Assembly (NCBI GenBank): GCA_002393725.1 | Contig: DGTJ01000100.1 | Coordinates: 1-34,983, forward strand | Length of the DNA stretch: 34,983 bases | Reading direction: 5' to 3' | Origin: Prevotella sp. UBA4339 | Lineage (GTDB): Bacteria > Bacteroidota > Bacteroidia > Bacteroidales > Bacteroidaceae | Shown: positions 1 through 5,810 of the stretch, in pieces | How positions within the stretch are numbered: position 1 is the first letter of the stretch | Layout: every line of letters begins with the position of its first letter | Notes under the pieces: generated by a model | Told to the model about the DNA's origin: nothing | Database searches by the model: none | Seen by the model: only the letters and a program-made list of their open reading frames with translations | Program-made: the position numbers and the translations under genes

Positions 1-74
1 AGGCTCAGAAGATGGCCCAGCTGCGCTACAAGACCTACGTGCGCAAGACGCAGGAAGACTGGAGCCAGGAATAA
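1..74 (+). CDS. C-terminal end of an unidentified protein (partial)
   Basis: The frame starting at base 3 is open from the window edge to a TAA at 72-74 and encodes about 23 residues (AQKMAQLRYKTYVRKTQE, then DWSQE). The peptide is charged and polar, with no motif I recognise. A strong hairpin terminator follows 45 bases later, which supports this being a real 3' end. The product cannot be named from this fragment. Confidence 0.55.
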   Translation, partial: AQKMAQLRYKTYVRKTQEDWSQE

Positions 75-118
75 TCACCACGAAAAGTTTAGGGCTAATC
101 CCCTATCCCATCTATATC

Positions 119-150
119 AAAGGAGCATCCGAATGTCGGATGCTCCTTTT
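119..150. terminator. Bidirectional intrinsic terminator
   Basis: A perfect 14-bp stem (119-132 with 136-149) closes a 3-base ATG loop. It has a T run on the right side and an A run on the left. It lies between the converging ends of the partial plus-strand gene and the LytTR gene, so it can stop transcription from both sides. Half of it recurs near 3648-3674. Confidence 0.88.
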
Positions 151-151
151 C

Positions 152-1066
152 TTAATATTTCAAAATTCCTTTAATTCTCTCCTTGATGACAGCCTGATTG
201 CTGCGGGAGACGGGTATGGTATCATGGCTGTGCTTCATGACGAGTTGCATGGAGCCAGACTTCGAAACAATATGTTCCACCTGGCCGAGGTTGACAATGA
301 AAGCACGATGACTGCGTACTATCATGGGATAGGCATGCAGAGTATCTTCCATCTGTTTCGATGTGGCGCGGAGCATATCTGAACGAACCTGGCCTTCATG
401 CCAATGAACCACTTTGACATAATTGCCAACCGCCTCTATATATAATAAGTGGGAGACGGAAAGCATGACCTTCTCATTAGTTGATCCCGTGAGAGTGATA
501 ACGTCTAGCTGCTCTATGGATGGGACTAAACCAGCCTTTTCTTCCTCGTATTTCTTCACACGATGTTCTGTCTCTTTCTGCAACAGCTGAAGCCGGCAGT
601 TCAATTCTCGTGTTTCCTCCAACTCTAATGCCAGAAATCTAGTACGAAATTTATATCGCCAATAGAGTCCGATGATGAAGGAGCAGAAAGTCAGAAGCAG
701 GAAAGCCTGAAGGATTCCTCGCCACGTCAACGGATCGGTGGCACCTATGCTACTCATGGGGAAATGGAGGTAGGCGCAGATAAAAAATGCCTCCCAGGGC
801 GTATTAATCAGTTGAAACCACAAATTGCGGCGGATAATATACTCAACACCCTTGTCAAGCGCTGCCGGTATGCCCAGGATATGGGTAACGACACCCTCTG
901 TGACATAACAGACGCCGACCCCAAGAACCCAAATAACCAAGAAGTGCAGATATAGCATCAGCCCTAACGCGTCTAAGCCAATAGGCTTGAACACGACAAA
1001 GGCAAGGCAGGTTATGCCGACGCTGATGATGCGTACCCTAAGCGTCTCTTTTTGAATTCCGTTCAT
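152..1066 (-). CDS. Membrane-anchored LytTR-family transcriptional regulator
   Basis: About 304 residues from the chosen ATG at 1066. The N-terminal half has about four hydrophobic segments (roughly residues 13-30, 37-60, 85-105, 118-140), then a charged probable coiled coil (about 145-190), then a C-terminal LytTR DNA-binding domain (about 200-304; motifs YIEAVGNYVKV and VRSHRAFIVNL). This is a one-component sensor without a phospho-receiver domain. A longer frame starts at 1132, but a TAnnTTTG box at 1075-1082 on the minus strand would place the transcription start beside codon 1066, so the shorter form is preferred. It is divergent from a LiaF-like gene; paired direct repeats of LytTR type lie between them. 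LiaF homologues and LytTR regulators are both linked to envelope stress, so a role there is an inference. The inducing signal is unknown. Confidence 0.85.
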   Translation of the reverse strand: MNGIQKETLRVRIISVGITCLAFVVFKPIGLDALGLMLYLHFLVIWVLGVGVCYVTEGVVTHILGIPAALDKGVEYIIRRNLWFQLINTPWEAFFICAYLHFPMSSIGATDPLTWRGILQAFLLLTFCSFIIGLYWRYKFRTRFLALELEETRELNCRLQLLQKETEHRVKKYEEEKAGLVPSIEQLDVITLTGSTNEKVMLSVSHLLYIEAVGNYVKVVHWHEGQVRSDMLRATSKQMEDTLHAYPMIVRSHRAFIVNLGQVEHIVSKSGSMQLVMKHSHDTIPVSRSNQAVIKERIKGILKY

Positions 1067-1074
1067 ATCGGGTG

Positions 1075-1082
1075 CAAAAGTA
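1075..1082 (-). promoter_or_regulatory. -7 box of the LytTR regulator promoter
   Basis: The minus strand reads TACTTTTG, matching the Bacteroidota -7 consensus TAnnTTTG. The box ends only 8 bases before the ATG, so the mRNA would have almost no leader. A good -33 TTG is not obvious. Confidence 0.6.
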
Positions 1083-1110
1083 CGAAAATAAATCGAGATA
1101 GCACATGCGT

Positions 1111-1140
1111 TTCGTAACAGATTGACTGCCATTCGTCACA
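1111..1140. promoter_or_regulatory. Paired direct repeat, probable LytTR binding site
   Basis: TTCGTAACA (1111-1119) and TTCGTCACA (1132-1140) are direct repeats of 9 bases with one mismatch and a 12-base spacer, giving a 21-bp period. LytTR proteins such as AgrA and ComE are known to bind two 9-bp direct repeats spaced about 12 bp apart. The site lies between the LytTR gene and the LiaF-like gene and could serve both promoters. Confidence 0.6.
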
Positions 1141-1165
1141 TTTCCATGCAGAATACCCCAGAAAG

Positions 1166-1196
1166 TTGCGGGAAATGCTGCACCTGCGTAATTTTG
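1166..1196 (+). promoter_or_regulatory. Promoter of the LiaF-like cassette
   Basis: TTG at 1166-1168, a 20-base spacer, and TAATTTTG at 1189-1196 fit the Bacteroidota -33/-7 pattern. Transcription would start near 1203, about 38 bases before the ATG at 1241. Confidence 0.65.
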
Positions 1197-1240
1197 CACT
1201 CGCAATCGTGCAACAACTATCAAAATGTTTTAATGAGGTT

Positions 1241-1789
1241 ATGAAAAGAAGAACTGTTATTGGCGTTATTTTCATTGTGGCCGCTCTATTGAAGTTGGCT
1301 ACTCTGTGGGGCATTCTCCATTGGAGATGGTTTGAAACCATGTCGGAAGGCCGATGGACCCTGTATTTCAGCATATTCGTTTTGCTATATGTCGGGGTAC
1401 ATCTTGTTATCGACAGTTATCGTAGCAATCCAGACCAATGGCTACAGCGACCTATTCCACCTGCCGAAGAGGGCAAGCGCATCTGCTGTTCGGTTCACTA
1501 CGGCGGCGATGAGTATATATATAAAGGTGAGCCGTTCCACGGAGCCCGACTTGACGCTTTCTGCGGAGGGCTTCGTCTGGACTTGCGTGAGGCTGTCATT
1601 ACGGAGGATGAGGAGATTGACATCCACACCTTCATGGGTGGCGTGGAACTGATAGTGCCCGACTGGCTGAATGTCGAGACGAAAAGCCGCAGTTTCATCG
1701 GCGGTTTGGGCAATGAGACGAATCGTAATGTCAAGCCGACTATTCCATCCCGACGATGCAGAAACGATACTGAGTTGGTGCAAGGATAA
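1241..1789 (+). CDS. LiaF-like membrane protein, C-terminus apparently lost
   Basis: 182 residues from the ATG at 1241, chosen because it follows the promoter at 1166-1196; an upstream in-frame ATG at 1166 would overlap the promoter. Two hydrophobic segments (about residues 5-25 and 40-60) are followed by a soluble LiaF/YvqF-type repeat domain with the motifs FCGGLRLDLREA, FMGGVELIVPDWLNVE and FIGGLGNE. Family members usually finish with another strand ending in a GG motif. Here the last 17 or so residues (KPTIPSRRCRNDTELVQG) are basic and unrelated, and they are read out of frame from the start of the next gene. The stop lies 62 bases inside that gene. This points to a deletion joining the two genes. 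LiaF homologues modulate cell-envelope stress signalling; here the likely partner is the divergent LytTR regulator. Confidence 0.75.
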   Translation: MKRRTVIGVIFIVAALLKLATLWGILHWRWFETMSEGRWTLYFSIFVLLYVGVHLVIDSYRSNPDQWLQRPIPPAEEGKRICCSVHYGGDEYIYKGEPFHGARLDAFCGGLRLDLREAVITEDEEIDIHTFMGGVELIVPDWLNVETKSRSFIGGLGNETNRNVKPTIPSRRCRNDTELVQG

Positions 1790-2207
1790 GCAGACGTTCC
1801 GCCTTTGGAGTGCCGACAGGTATAAGGATTTCCCTGCGCAGCCACATGAGATGTTGGAGCAATACGAAGCCTGTTATATGTATCCTTTGACGGCCGTCAT
1901 GGAAGGGGAAATCGTCGGGCATATCCTGCTGAGGCTTCCAACAGAGGACATAACAATTGTTCGTTTTGGCTTAGTCATCGTAGATATCACGAAACGAGGT
2001 ATGGGCTACGGCAAGCAGATGTTACGCCTTGCTATTGAGTACGCCGGACGGGAACTGGATGCCAAGCGCATCACACTCGGCGTATTCTGTGATAACGTTT
2101 CCGCCGTCGAATGCTACAAGTCCGTAGGTTTCCGCATCACGGGTGAAGACTGCTATACGATTGACGGAGAAGAATGGAAAGCTTTTGAATTGGAATACAA
2201 ACTTTGA
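1728..2207 (+). CDS. GNAT family N-acetyltransferase
   Basis: 159 residues from the ATG at 1728. The fold is a GCN5-related acetyltransferase, with the acetyl-CoA pyrophosphate loop KRGMGYGKQM near residue 90 and the closing motif NVSAVECYKSVGFRITGE near 125-142. It transfers an acetyl group from acetyl-CoA to an amine; the substrate is not evident. The start is uncertain, since the same frame is open back to 1671 through the LiaF-like gene, but RLFHPDDAETIL just after codon 1728 looks like a normal GNAT beginning. It overlaps the LiaF-like gene by 62 bases in another frame and is followed 11 bases later by a CatA-like gene, so it is probably cotranscribed. Confidence 0.85.
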   Translation: MSSRLFHPDDAETILSWCKDKQTFRLWSADRYKDFPAQPHEMLEQYEACYMYPLTAVMEGEIVGHILLRLPTEDITIVRFGLVIVDITKRGMGYGKQMLRLAIEYAGRELDAKRITLGVFCDNVSAVECYKSVGFRITGEDCYTIDGEEWKAFELEYKL

Positions 2208-2218
2208 AATAGAATTGC

Positions 2219-2863
2219 ATGAAACAGGAAATCAATCCCAAGGACACCAGCCGTGCCCATGCCTTTGAGCTATGGATGAAGGCACCTAACCCGATGGTCA
2301 CGTTCTTCAAGACAATCGATGTGACGCGGTTGGTAAGAATAAGCCAGAAGAAGAAATACAAGTTCAATATGCTGCTGGACTGGTGCATCGGCAAAGCCGC
2401 TTCTCCAATCAGAGAGTTTTATCTCCTGCCTGTCGGCGACAAGCTAATGCAGTACGACTGTCTTGCTGTCAATACCATCGTTAAGAACAAAGAGGACGAG
2501 GTATCTTCTTGTGACATTCTCTTCACCGAAGACATAGAATTGTTCAGTCAGCAGTATATGGAATACACATTGAATCTTGCTGAAAGTTGCACAGACAGGG
2601 ACTTGTCGGATGAATGTATGGTTATTGGAACATCGGCCATTATAGATACAGAGATTGACGGAGCCGTTGGCATGAATAGTGGGATTTTCAATAACCCGTT
2701 CATGATTTGGGGAAGATACAGAAAGAGGCGTTTCCGATACGAACTTCCTATATCCTTCCAATTCCACCACACGCAGATGGACGGTGGTCATGCCGGAAAA
2801 TTTCTTGCCAATCTACAAGAAGAGATTAATCGTCTGAACTTTACGGATAACAAGATATTCTAA
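2219..2863 (+). CDS. CatA-like O-acetyltransferase
   Basis: 214 residues, the usual length of the chloramphenicol acetyltransferase family. The C-terminal catalytic motif HHTQMDGGH matches the family HHxxxDG signature; the second His (residue about 184) would be the general base and Asp188 the structural residue. Early sequence (ELWMKAPNPMVTFFKTIDVTRLV) also fits the CAT fold. Many Bacteroidales CatA-like proteins are of unknown substrate and should not be assumed to give drug resistance. Spacing is 11 bases after the GNAT gene and 3 bases before the hydrolase, suggesting one operon. Confidence 0.85.
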   Translation: MKQEINPKDTSRAHAFELWMKAPNPMVTFFKTIDVTRLVRISQKKKYKFNMLLDWCIGKAASPIREFYLLPVGDKLMQYDCLAVNTIVKNKEDEVSSCDILFTEDIELFSQQYMEYTLNLAESCTDRDLSDECMVIGTSAIIDTEIDGAVGMNSGIFNNPFMIWGRYRKRRFRYELPISFQFHHTQMDGGHAGKFLANLQEEINRLNFTDNKIF

Positions 2864-2866
2864 TAA

Positions 2867-3526
2867 ATGATAGCAGAAGCATTCCATATCTACTCTATAC
2901 CAGCCCTGATCATAGGTGCAAAAAGCAAGAAGGTCTTTCTGTTCGTGCATGGATTACATGGGTATAAGGAAGAAGCATTGGCCTTTGCCAAAGTGGCCGT
3001 GCCGATGGGTTATCAAGTATTGGGTATTGACATACCGGTTGAGCGCAAACCCTGGGAGGTCCTGCCTGTGCTAAGCGATGTTTGCAATTACCTATATAAG
3101 AACTGGCCATCGGTATCCATCCGTGCCAACAGCATAGGTGTCTGGTTCTCATTGCTGGCCTTCCAAGGTAAAGAAGTAGAAAAGGCACTCTTCGTATCAC
3201 CGATTTTGGACATGAAGAAGTTCATAGAATTGATGCCACAGCGTGAGGATGACTATTATAAGTGGGTTATCAATCATCCGATTACTCATTGGGATGCGTC
3301 CACCTCAATTCTTCGTCCCGAGGTAGATATGGTTCTTGCCAGGCAAGCGACCGGAGGTCGAGCGGTGAGCGAAGTGGTAGGCCGTGACTTCATCAGACAG
3401 CACCAATGCCAAGTCACCATTATGCCAGGTGGTGAGCACTGGTTCCATACTCCTGAACAACTTGCGTTTTTGAAAGCATGGGAAAAGAATGTACTATCGT
3501 ATGAAGGAAACAAGAGAAATCTGTAA
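2867..3526 (+). CDS. Alpha/beta hydrolase
   Basis: 219 residues. It has the oxyanion motif HGLHG (28-32), the nucleophile elbow ANSIG with Ser89, a candidate acid Asp154, and the catalytic His191 in PGGEHWFHT. No signal peptide is present, so it should be cytoplasmic, acting as an esterase or acyl hydrolase on an unknown substrate. Residues about 155-172 (MVLARQATGGRAVSEVVG) look longer and more GC-rich than expected between the acid and the last helix; a small in-frame insertion is possible. It closes the LiaF/GNAT/CatA cassette and is followed by a hairpin. Confidence 0.82.
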   Translation: MIAEAFHIYSIPALIIGAKSKKVFLFVHGLHGYKEEALAFAKVAVPMGYQVLGIDIPVERKPWEVLPVLSDVCNYLYKNWPSVSIRANSIGVWFSLLAFQGKEVEKALFVSPILDMKKFIELMPQREDDYYKWVINHPITHWDASTSILRPEVDMVLARQATGGRAVSEVVGRDFIRQHQCQVTIMPGGEHWFHTPEQLAFLKAWEKNVLSYEGNKRNL

Positions 3527-3560
3527 AACCTGCTTTTATATAAACATTAAGTTAGAGTCC

Positions 3561-3596
3561 GGGGTGTACAGTCGTGAGATTATTGCACCCCCTTTT
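3561..3596 (+). terminator. Possible terminator of the acetyltransferase/hydrolase operon
   Basis: GGGGTG (3561-3566) can pair with CACCCC (3586-3591), followed by CTTTT. The loop of about 19 bases is long, so this is a moderate candidate. It lies 35 bases after the hydrolase stop. Confidence 0.45.
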
Positions 3597-3647
3597 AAAC
3601 AAGGATGTTTAATTTTAAAACATAATGAATATTAGTCCATAAGATAA

Positions 3648-3674
3648 ACATCCGAATGTCGGGTGCTCCTTTTT
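3648..3674. repeat. Near copy of the terminator at 119-150
   Basis: About 25 bases match the right part of the first terminator (CATCCGAATGTCGG, then TGCTCCTTT) with two differences. The stem is shortened to about 7-8 bp (CATCCGA with TCGGGTG) but a T run follows. The 3527-3793 stretch otherwise holds only the hairpin at 3561 and AT-rich sequence, with a weak -7-like TACCTTTA at 3753-3760. Confidence 0.7.
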
Positions 3675-3793
3675 ATATGCCTTGACTTACTGATATTACT
3701 ATCAACTTGACACTTTTATCGTCAAAATAAGGAATAATTCAGAAAATCTTTGTACCTTTACACCCAAAAAGACATAAGTTAAACTAAACCATT

Positions 3794-3999
3794 ATGAAAA
3801 AGATGTCACCGTGCACAAGGGGTCGTTTGGCCGCTTCGAGTGCATCTACAATACTGGGAGTAGCCGCTACGTGGAGCGGTGGCTCTACACGTCGCACAAA
3901 TTGGAGGACGTGAAGAAGCCGCTGTGGGAGTTCGAGGGCAAGCTGGACGAGGACAACAAGGTGGCCGAGGAGGTGTGGCAGCGGGCTATGGCCAAGTAG
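3794..3999 (+). pseudogene. Frameshifted gene fragment of unknown function
   Basis: An ATG at 3794 opens MKK but soon leaves the frame that looks coding. From 3796 the other frame reads EKDVTVHKGSFGRFECIY, continues with RYVERWLYTSHKLEDVKK and ends in WQRAMAK at TAG 3997-3999. Adding one A in the run after ATG would join the two into about 68 residues, so a one-base loss in the A run is likely. A GTG at 3811 could start a 62-residue version. The codon use (GAGGTG, CGG, CTG) looks like real coding sequence. The protein family is not recognised; it may be the C-terminal end of a longer gene joined to a leader. Confidence 0.5.
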
Positions 4000-4054
4000 C
4001 AGCGGCTAAAGGAAAAACTCTAAAAAGCCGACGACCTTTTAATTATTCATGCCG

Positions 4055-4696
4055 TCAAGAAGACACCCATACTTTGTGCGAGTGGCTTCCACGCGTTTTG
4101 ATACCAGAGTCCGATTCAGCGACAATCCGTTTCAGGTCTTTCGAGGCTGCTGCCCGGCATTGCCCTGTGGCATTGGCATAATCCTGCAGCGTCATAAAAC
4201 CGTGCTTGGCAATGATGCCCCTGGCTATCGACAAGCGCTCTTCGCTATTGTACTTAGCCTTTTGAGGTACTTTTACGCCGCTCTCCGCCCGTTCGAAACT
4301 GGCCTCCTCGTTCAGTTTCTGCAGGAGTTTCGCATCAGGCTTAAAGTTGATGCCTTTGATGCATACATGACGATAGTTTGTCTTGGATTCCTTGTCCGGA
4401 TTCCCAGCTGCAGCCTTTTCCGACGGCATTGAATCATCGAATCCCAAGGAGAGTGAGAACACGCCGAGCCCGTCTATCTTGATGGTGTGCCCCATAGGCA
4501 TCCATCTCTCCATCACCGACACCAGCGCATCGATAACACCACGAATGGTGCCTTCGCCGAAGCTTCCGGCATAGTCGTGCATATGTCTGATTACCGTTTC
4601 AAAGTCGTGCAGAGAGTAAGTCTGCATCTTGGGGTATAAGGATTTCTTGCCGTTGCCCATCCCGTCAGCCATTTCCTGAAGGATATATTTTGTCAT
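4055..4696 (-). CDS. HU/IHF-like DNA-binding protein with extra C-terminal domain
   Basis: 213 residues. The first 125 or so resemble the HU-like family widespread in Bacteroidales: helical start, then TIRGVIDALVSVMERWMPMG and HTIKIDGLGVFSLSLGF, with INFKPDAKLLQKL after the arm. The remaining region (about 140-213; LSIARGIIAKHGFMTLQDYANATG) looks like a winged-helix or helix-turn-helix add-on, ending in a basic tail. It should bind and bend DNA; a specific regulatory role is possible because of the second domain. A clear promoter lies at 4810-4841, and four 21-bp dyad repeats lie between that promoter and the start codon. Self-regulation is an inference from that layout. Confidence 0.8.
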   Translation of the reverse strand: MTKYILQEMADGMGNGKKSLYPKMQTYSLHDFETVIRHMHDYAGSFGEGTIRGVIDALVSVMERWMPMGHTIKIDGLGVFSLSLGFDDSMPSEKAAAGNPDKESKTNYRHVCIKGINFKPDAKLLQKLNEEASFERAESGVKVPQKAKYNSEERLSIARGIIAKHGFMTLQDYANATGQCRAAASKDLKRIVAESDSGIKTRGSHSHKVWVSS

Positions 4697-4713
4697 ATAC
4701 TTAAATATTTTAT

Positions 4714-4797
4714 GTTAACAGGTTTTGAACCTATGTTCATAAGTTATAAACTCGTGTTTACAAGTTTTAAACTTACGTTCAAAGGTTGTGAATATAC
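4714..4797. repeat. Four tandem 21-bp dyad repeats upstream of the HU-like gene
   Basis: Units begin at 4714, 4735, 4756 and 4777. Each starts GTT and contains an imperfect palindrome; the best is AAGTTTTAAACTT in unit 3 (perfect around a central T). Unit 1 has AGGTTTTGAACCT, where G-to-C pair changes occur on both arms compared with unit 3. The units lie 18-101 bases before the start codon and downstream of the predicted transcription start. Confidence 0.8.
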
Positions 4798-4809
4798 AAT
4801 ATCAAGGCA

Positions 4810-4841
4810 CAAAGATACAAATTCTTACCCAATCTGCCAAA
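4810..4841 (-). promoter_or_regulatory. Promoter of the HU-like gene
   Basis: On the minus strand TTTG (4838-4841) is followed after 20 bases by TATCTTTG (4810-4817), a textbook Bacteroidota promoter. Transcription should start near 4803, leaving a leader of about 105 bases that contains all four 21-bp repeats. Confidence 0.78.
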
Positions 4842-4972
4842 TTATTTCCCAATAATTTCACAATGCTTGCGTCTTGTTAAGATAGATTCAAGACACCTTG
4901 TGTCATTGTTATGAAAGAAATTTGAATAATGTGAATAATTGATTCAGGAACAAGAATAATAAATGCTCCGGC

Positions 4973-5641
4973 TTACTTGACTGCCCGAATGCAGCGACCG
5001 CTGAAACGATTGCTTGAGAGCTTGCCGTAGGACACGTCGACATCCGAGAAATTGAACTCAAGGCACAATGCCTTGTTAGGACTGGCTGTATAGAGTGACG
5101 ATGTCCAGTAGTAGCCATATACTGCCCTGAACTGTATGCCTGAGTAGAATCGTAAGCCGGTGATGGGGAGGAAGATCGACTTGCCGGTCTTCTTACCTGT
5201 GACCTTATACCCGTTGACGCCATCCACCGTGGTCCACTCCCATGTGCATTTGTTCTGGTCGGCGAGCTCCTCGAACTCCTCGGCAGTTGGCATTCGCCAG
5301 TCACCGCCCCAGTTTGCGCGGGCAGCATCGTCGGAGAGTGCCAGCTGGGTCTTTCCGTCTTCGGATGAATACTTTGTGAGGAACTGGGTGTTTCTCCTGC
5401 TCCAGGTGTAGGTCTCCCAAGAGTAGTAATCCTTCGGCTTTGTCTCGCCCCAGGCGTAGTATTTGCCGAAGGCTGAGGGCTTGTCGGCGCCGAGATTCAC
5501 GCTGGCCCACTTCACGCTTAGTCCGAGGTCGACAGCCTCCACTCCGTCGGGAGTCAAGTCATCGGATCCTGAATTCACTCTTGAGTATACTGCAGTCGAA
5601 AACGACATCACTGCGAGCGCGATAAGGAAAATCTTCTTCAT
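4973..5641 (-). CDS. Secreted FISUMP-like protein
   Basis: 222 residues from the ATG at 5641, preferred over the longer frame to 5734 because it starts a clear signal peptide (MKKIFLIALAVMSFSTAVYS) and follows a promoter at 5662-5691. The mature part resembles the Fibrobacter succinogenes major paralogous domain: VDLGLSVKWASVNLG, YYAWGETKP, WGGDWRMPTAEEFEEL, then FLPITGLR and YYWTSS, ending GRCIRAVK. These proteins are exported and thought to sit at the cell surface; their molecular role is unknown. It is divergent from the kelch/AraC regulator with 169 bases between, so control by that regulator is possible. The 4842-4972 stretch holds no gene. Confidence 0.8.
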   Translation of the reverse strand: MKKIFLIALAVMSFSTAVYSRVNSGSDDLTPDGVEAVDLGLSVKWASVNLGADKPSAFGKYYAWGETKPKDYYSWETYTWSRRNTQFLTKYSSEDGKTQLALSDDAARANWGGDWRMPTAEEFEELADQNKCTWEWTTVDGVNGYKVTGKKTGKSIFLPITGLRFYSGIQFRAVYGYYWTSSLYTASPNKALCLEFNFSDVDVSYGKLSSNRFSGRCIRAVK

Positions 5642-5661
5642 ATCTGTTCTGTTTTTGACCG

Positions 5662-5691
5662 CAAAGGTACTAAAAAATTCTGATAATGCAA
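5662..5691 (-). promoter_or_regulatory. Promoter of the FISUMP-like gene
   Basis: On the minus strand TTG (5689-5691), a 19-base spacer and TACCTTTG (5662-5669) match the Bacteroidota pattern. The start codon is 20 bases past the -7 box. Confidence 0.72.
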
Positions 5692-5742
5692 TAGATTTTA
5701 ATACTTCTTTACTACAAATATGACACTTTCTCATGTCAATCG

Positions 5743-5773
5743 TTGGCAGTCTCGGAAATTATTTTTATATTTG
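5743..5773 (+). promoter_or_regulatory. Promoter of the kelch/AraC regulator
   Basis: TTG at 5743-5745, a 20-base spacer and TATATTTG at 5766-5773. The ATG at 5811 is 37 bases past the box. Confidence 0.7.
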
Positions 5774-5810
5774 TAGCGAAATTTAGCAGTAGTAGCAAAA
5801 CGCATTTCGT

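Noticed and set aside
1166..1240. Upstream ATG giving a longer LiaF-like protein
   Set aside because: The added 25 residues are read through the -33/-7 promoter at 1166-1196; the ATG at 1241 directly opens the first membrane helix.
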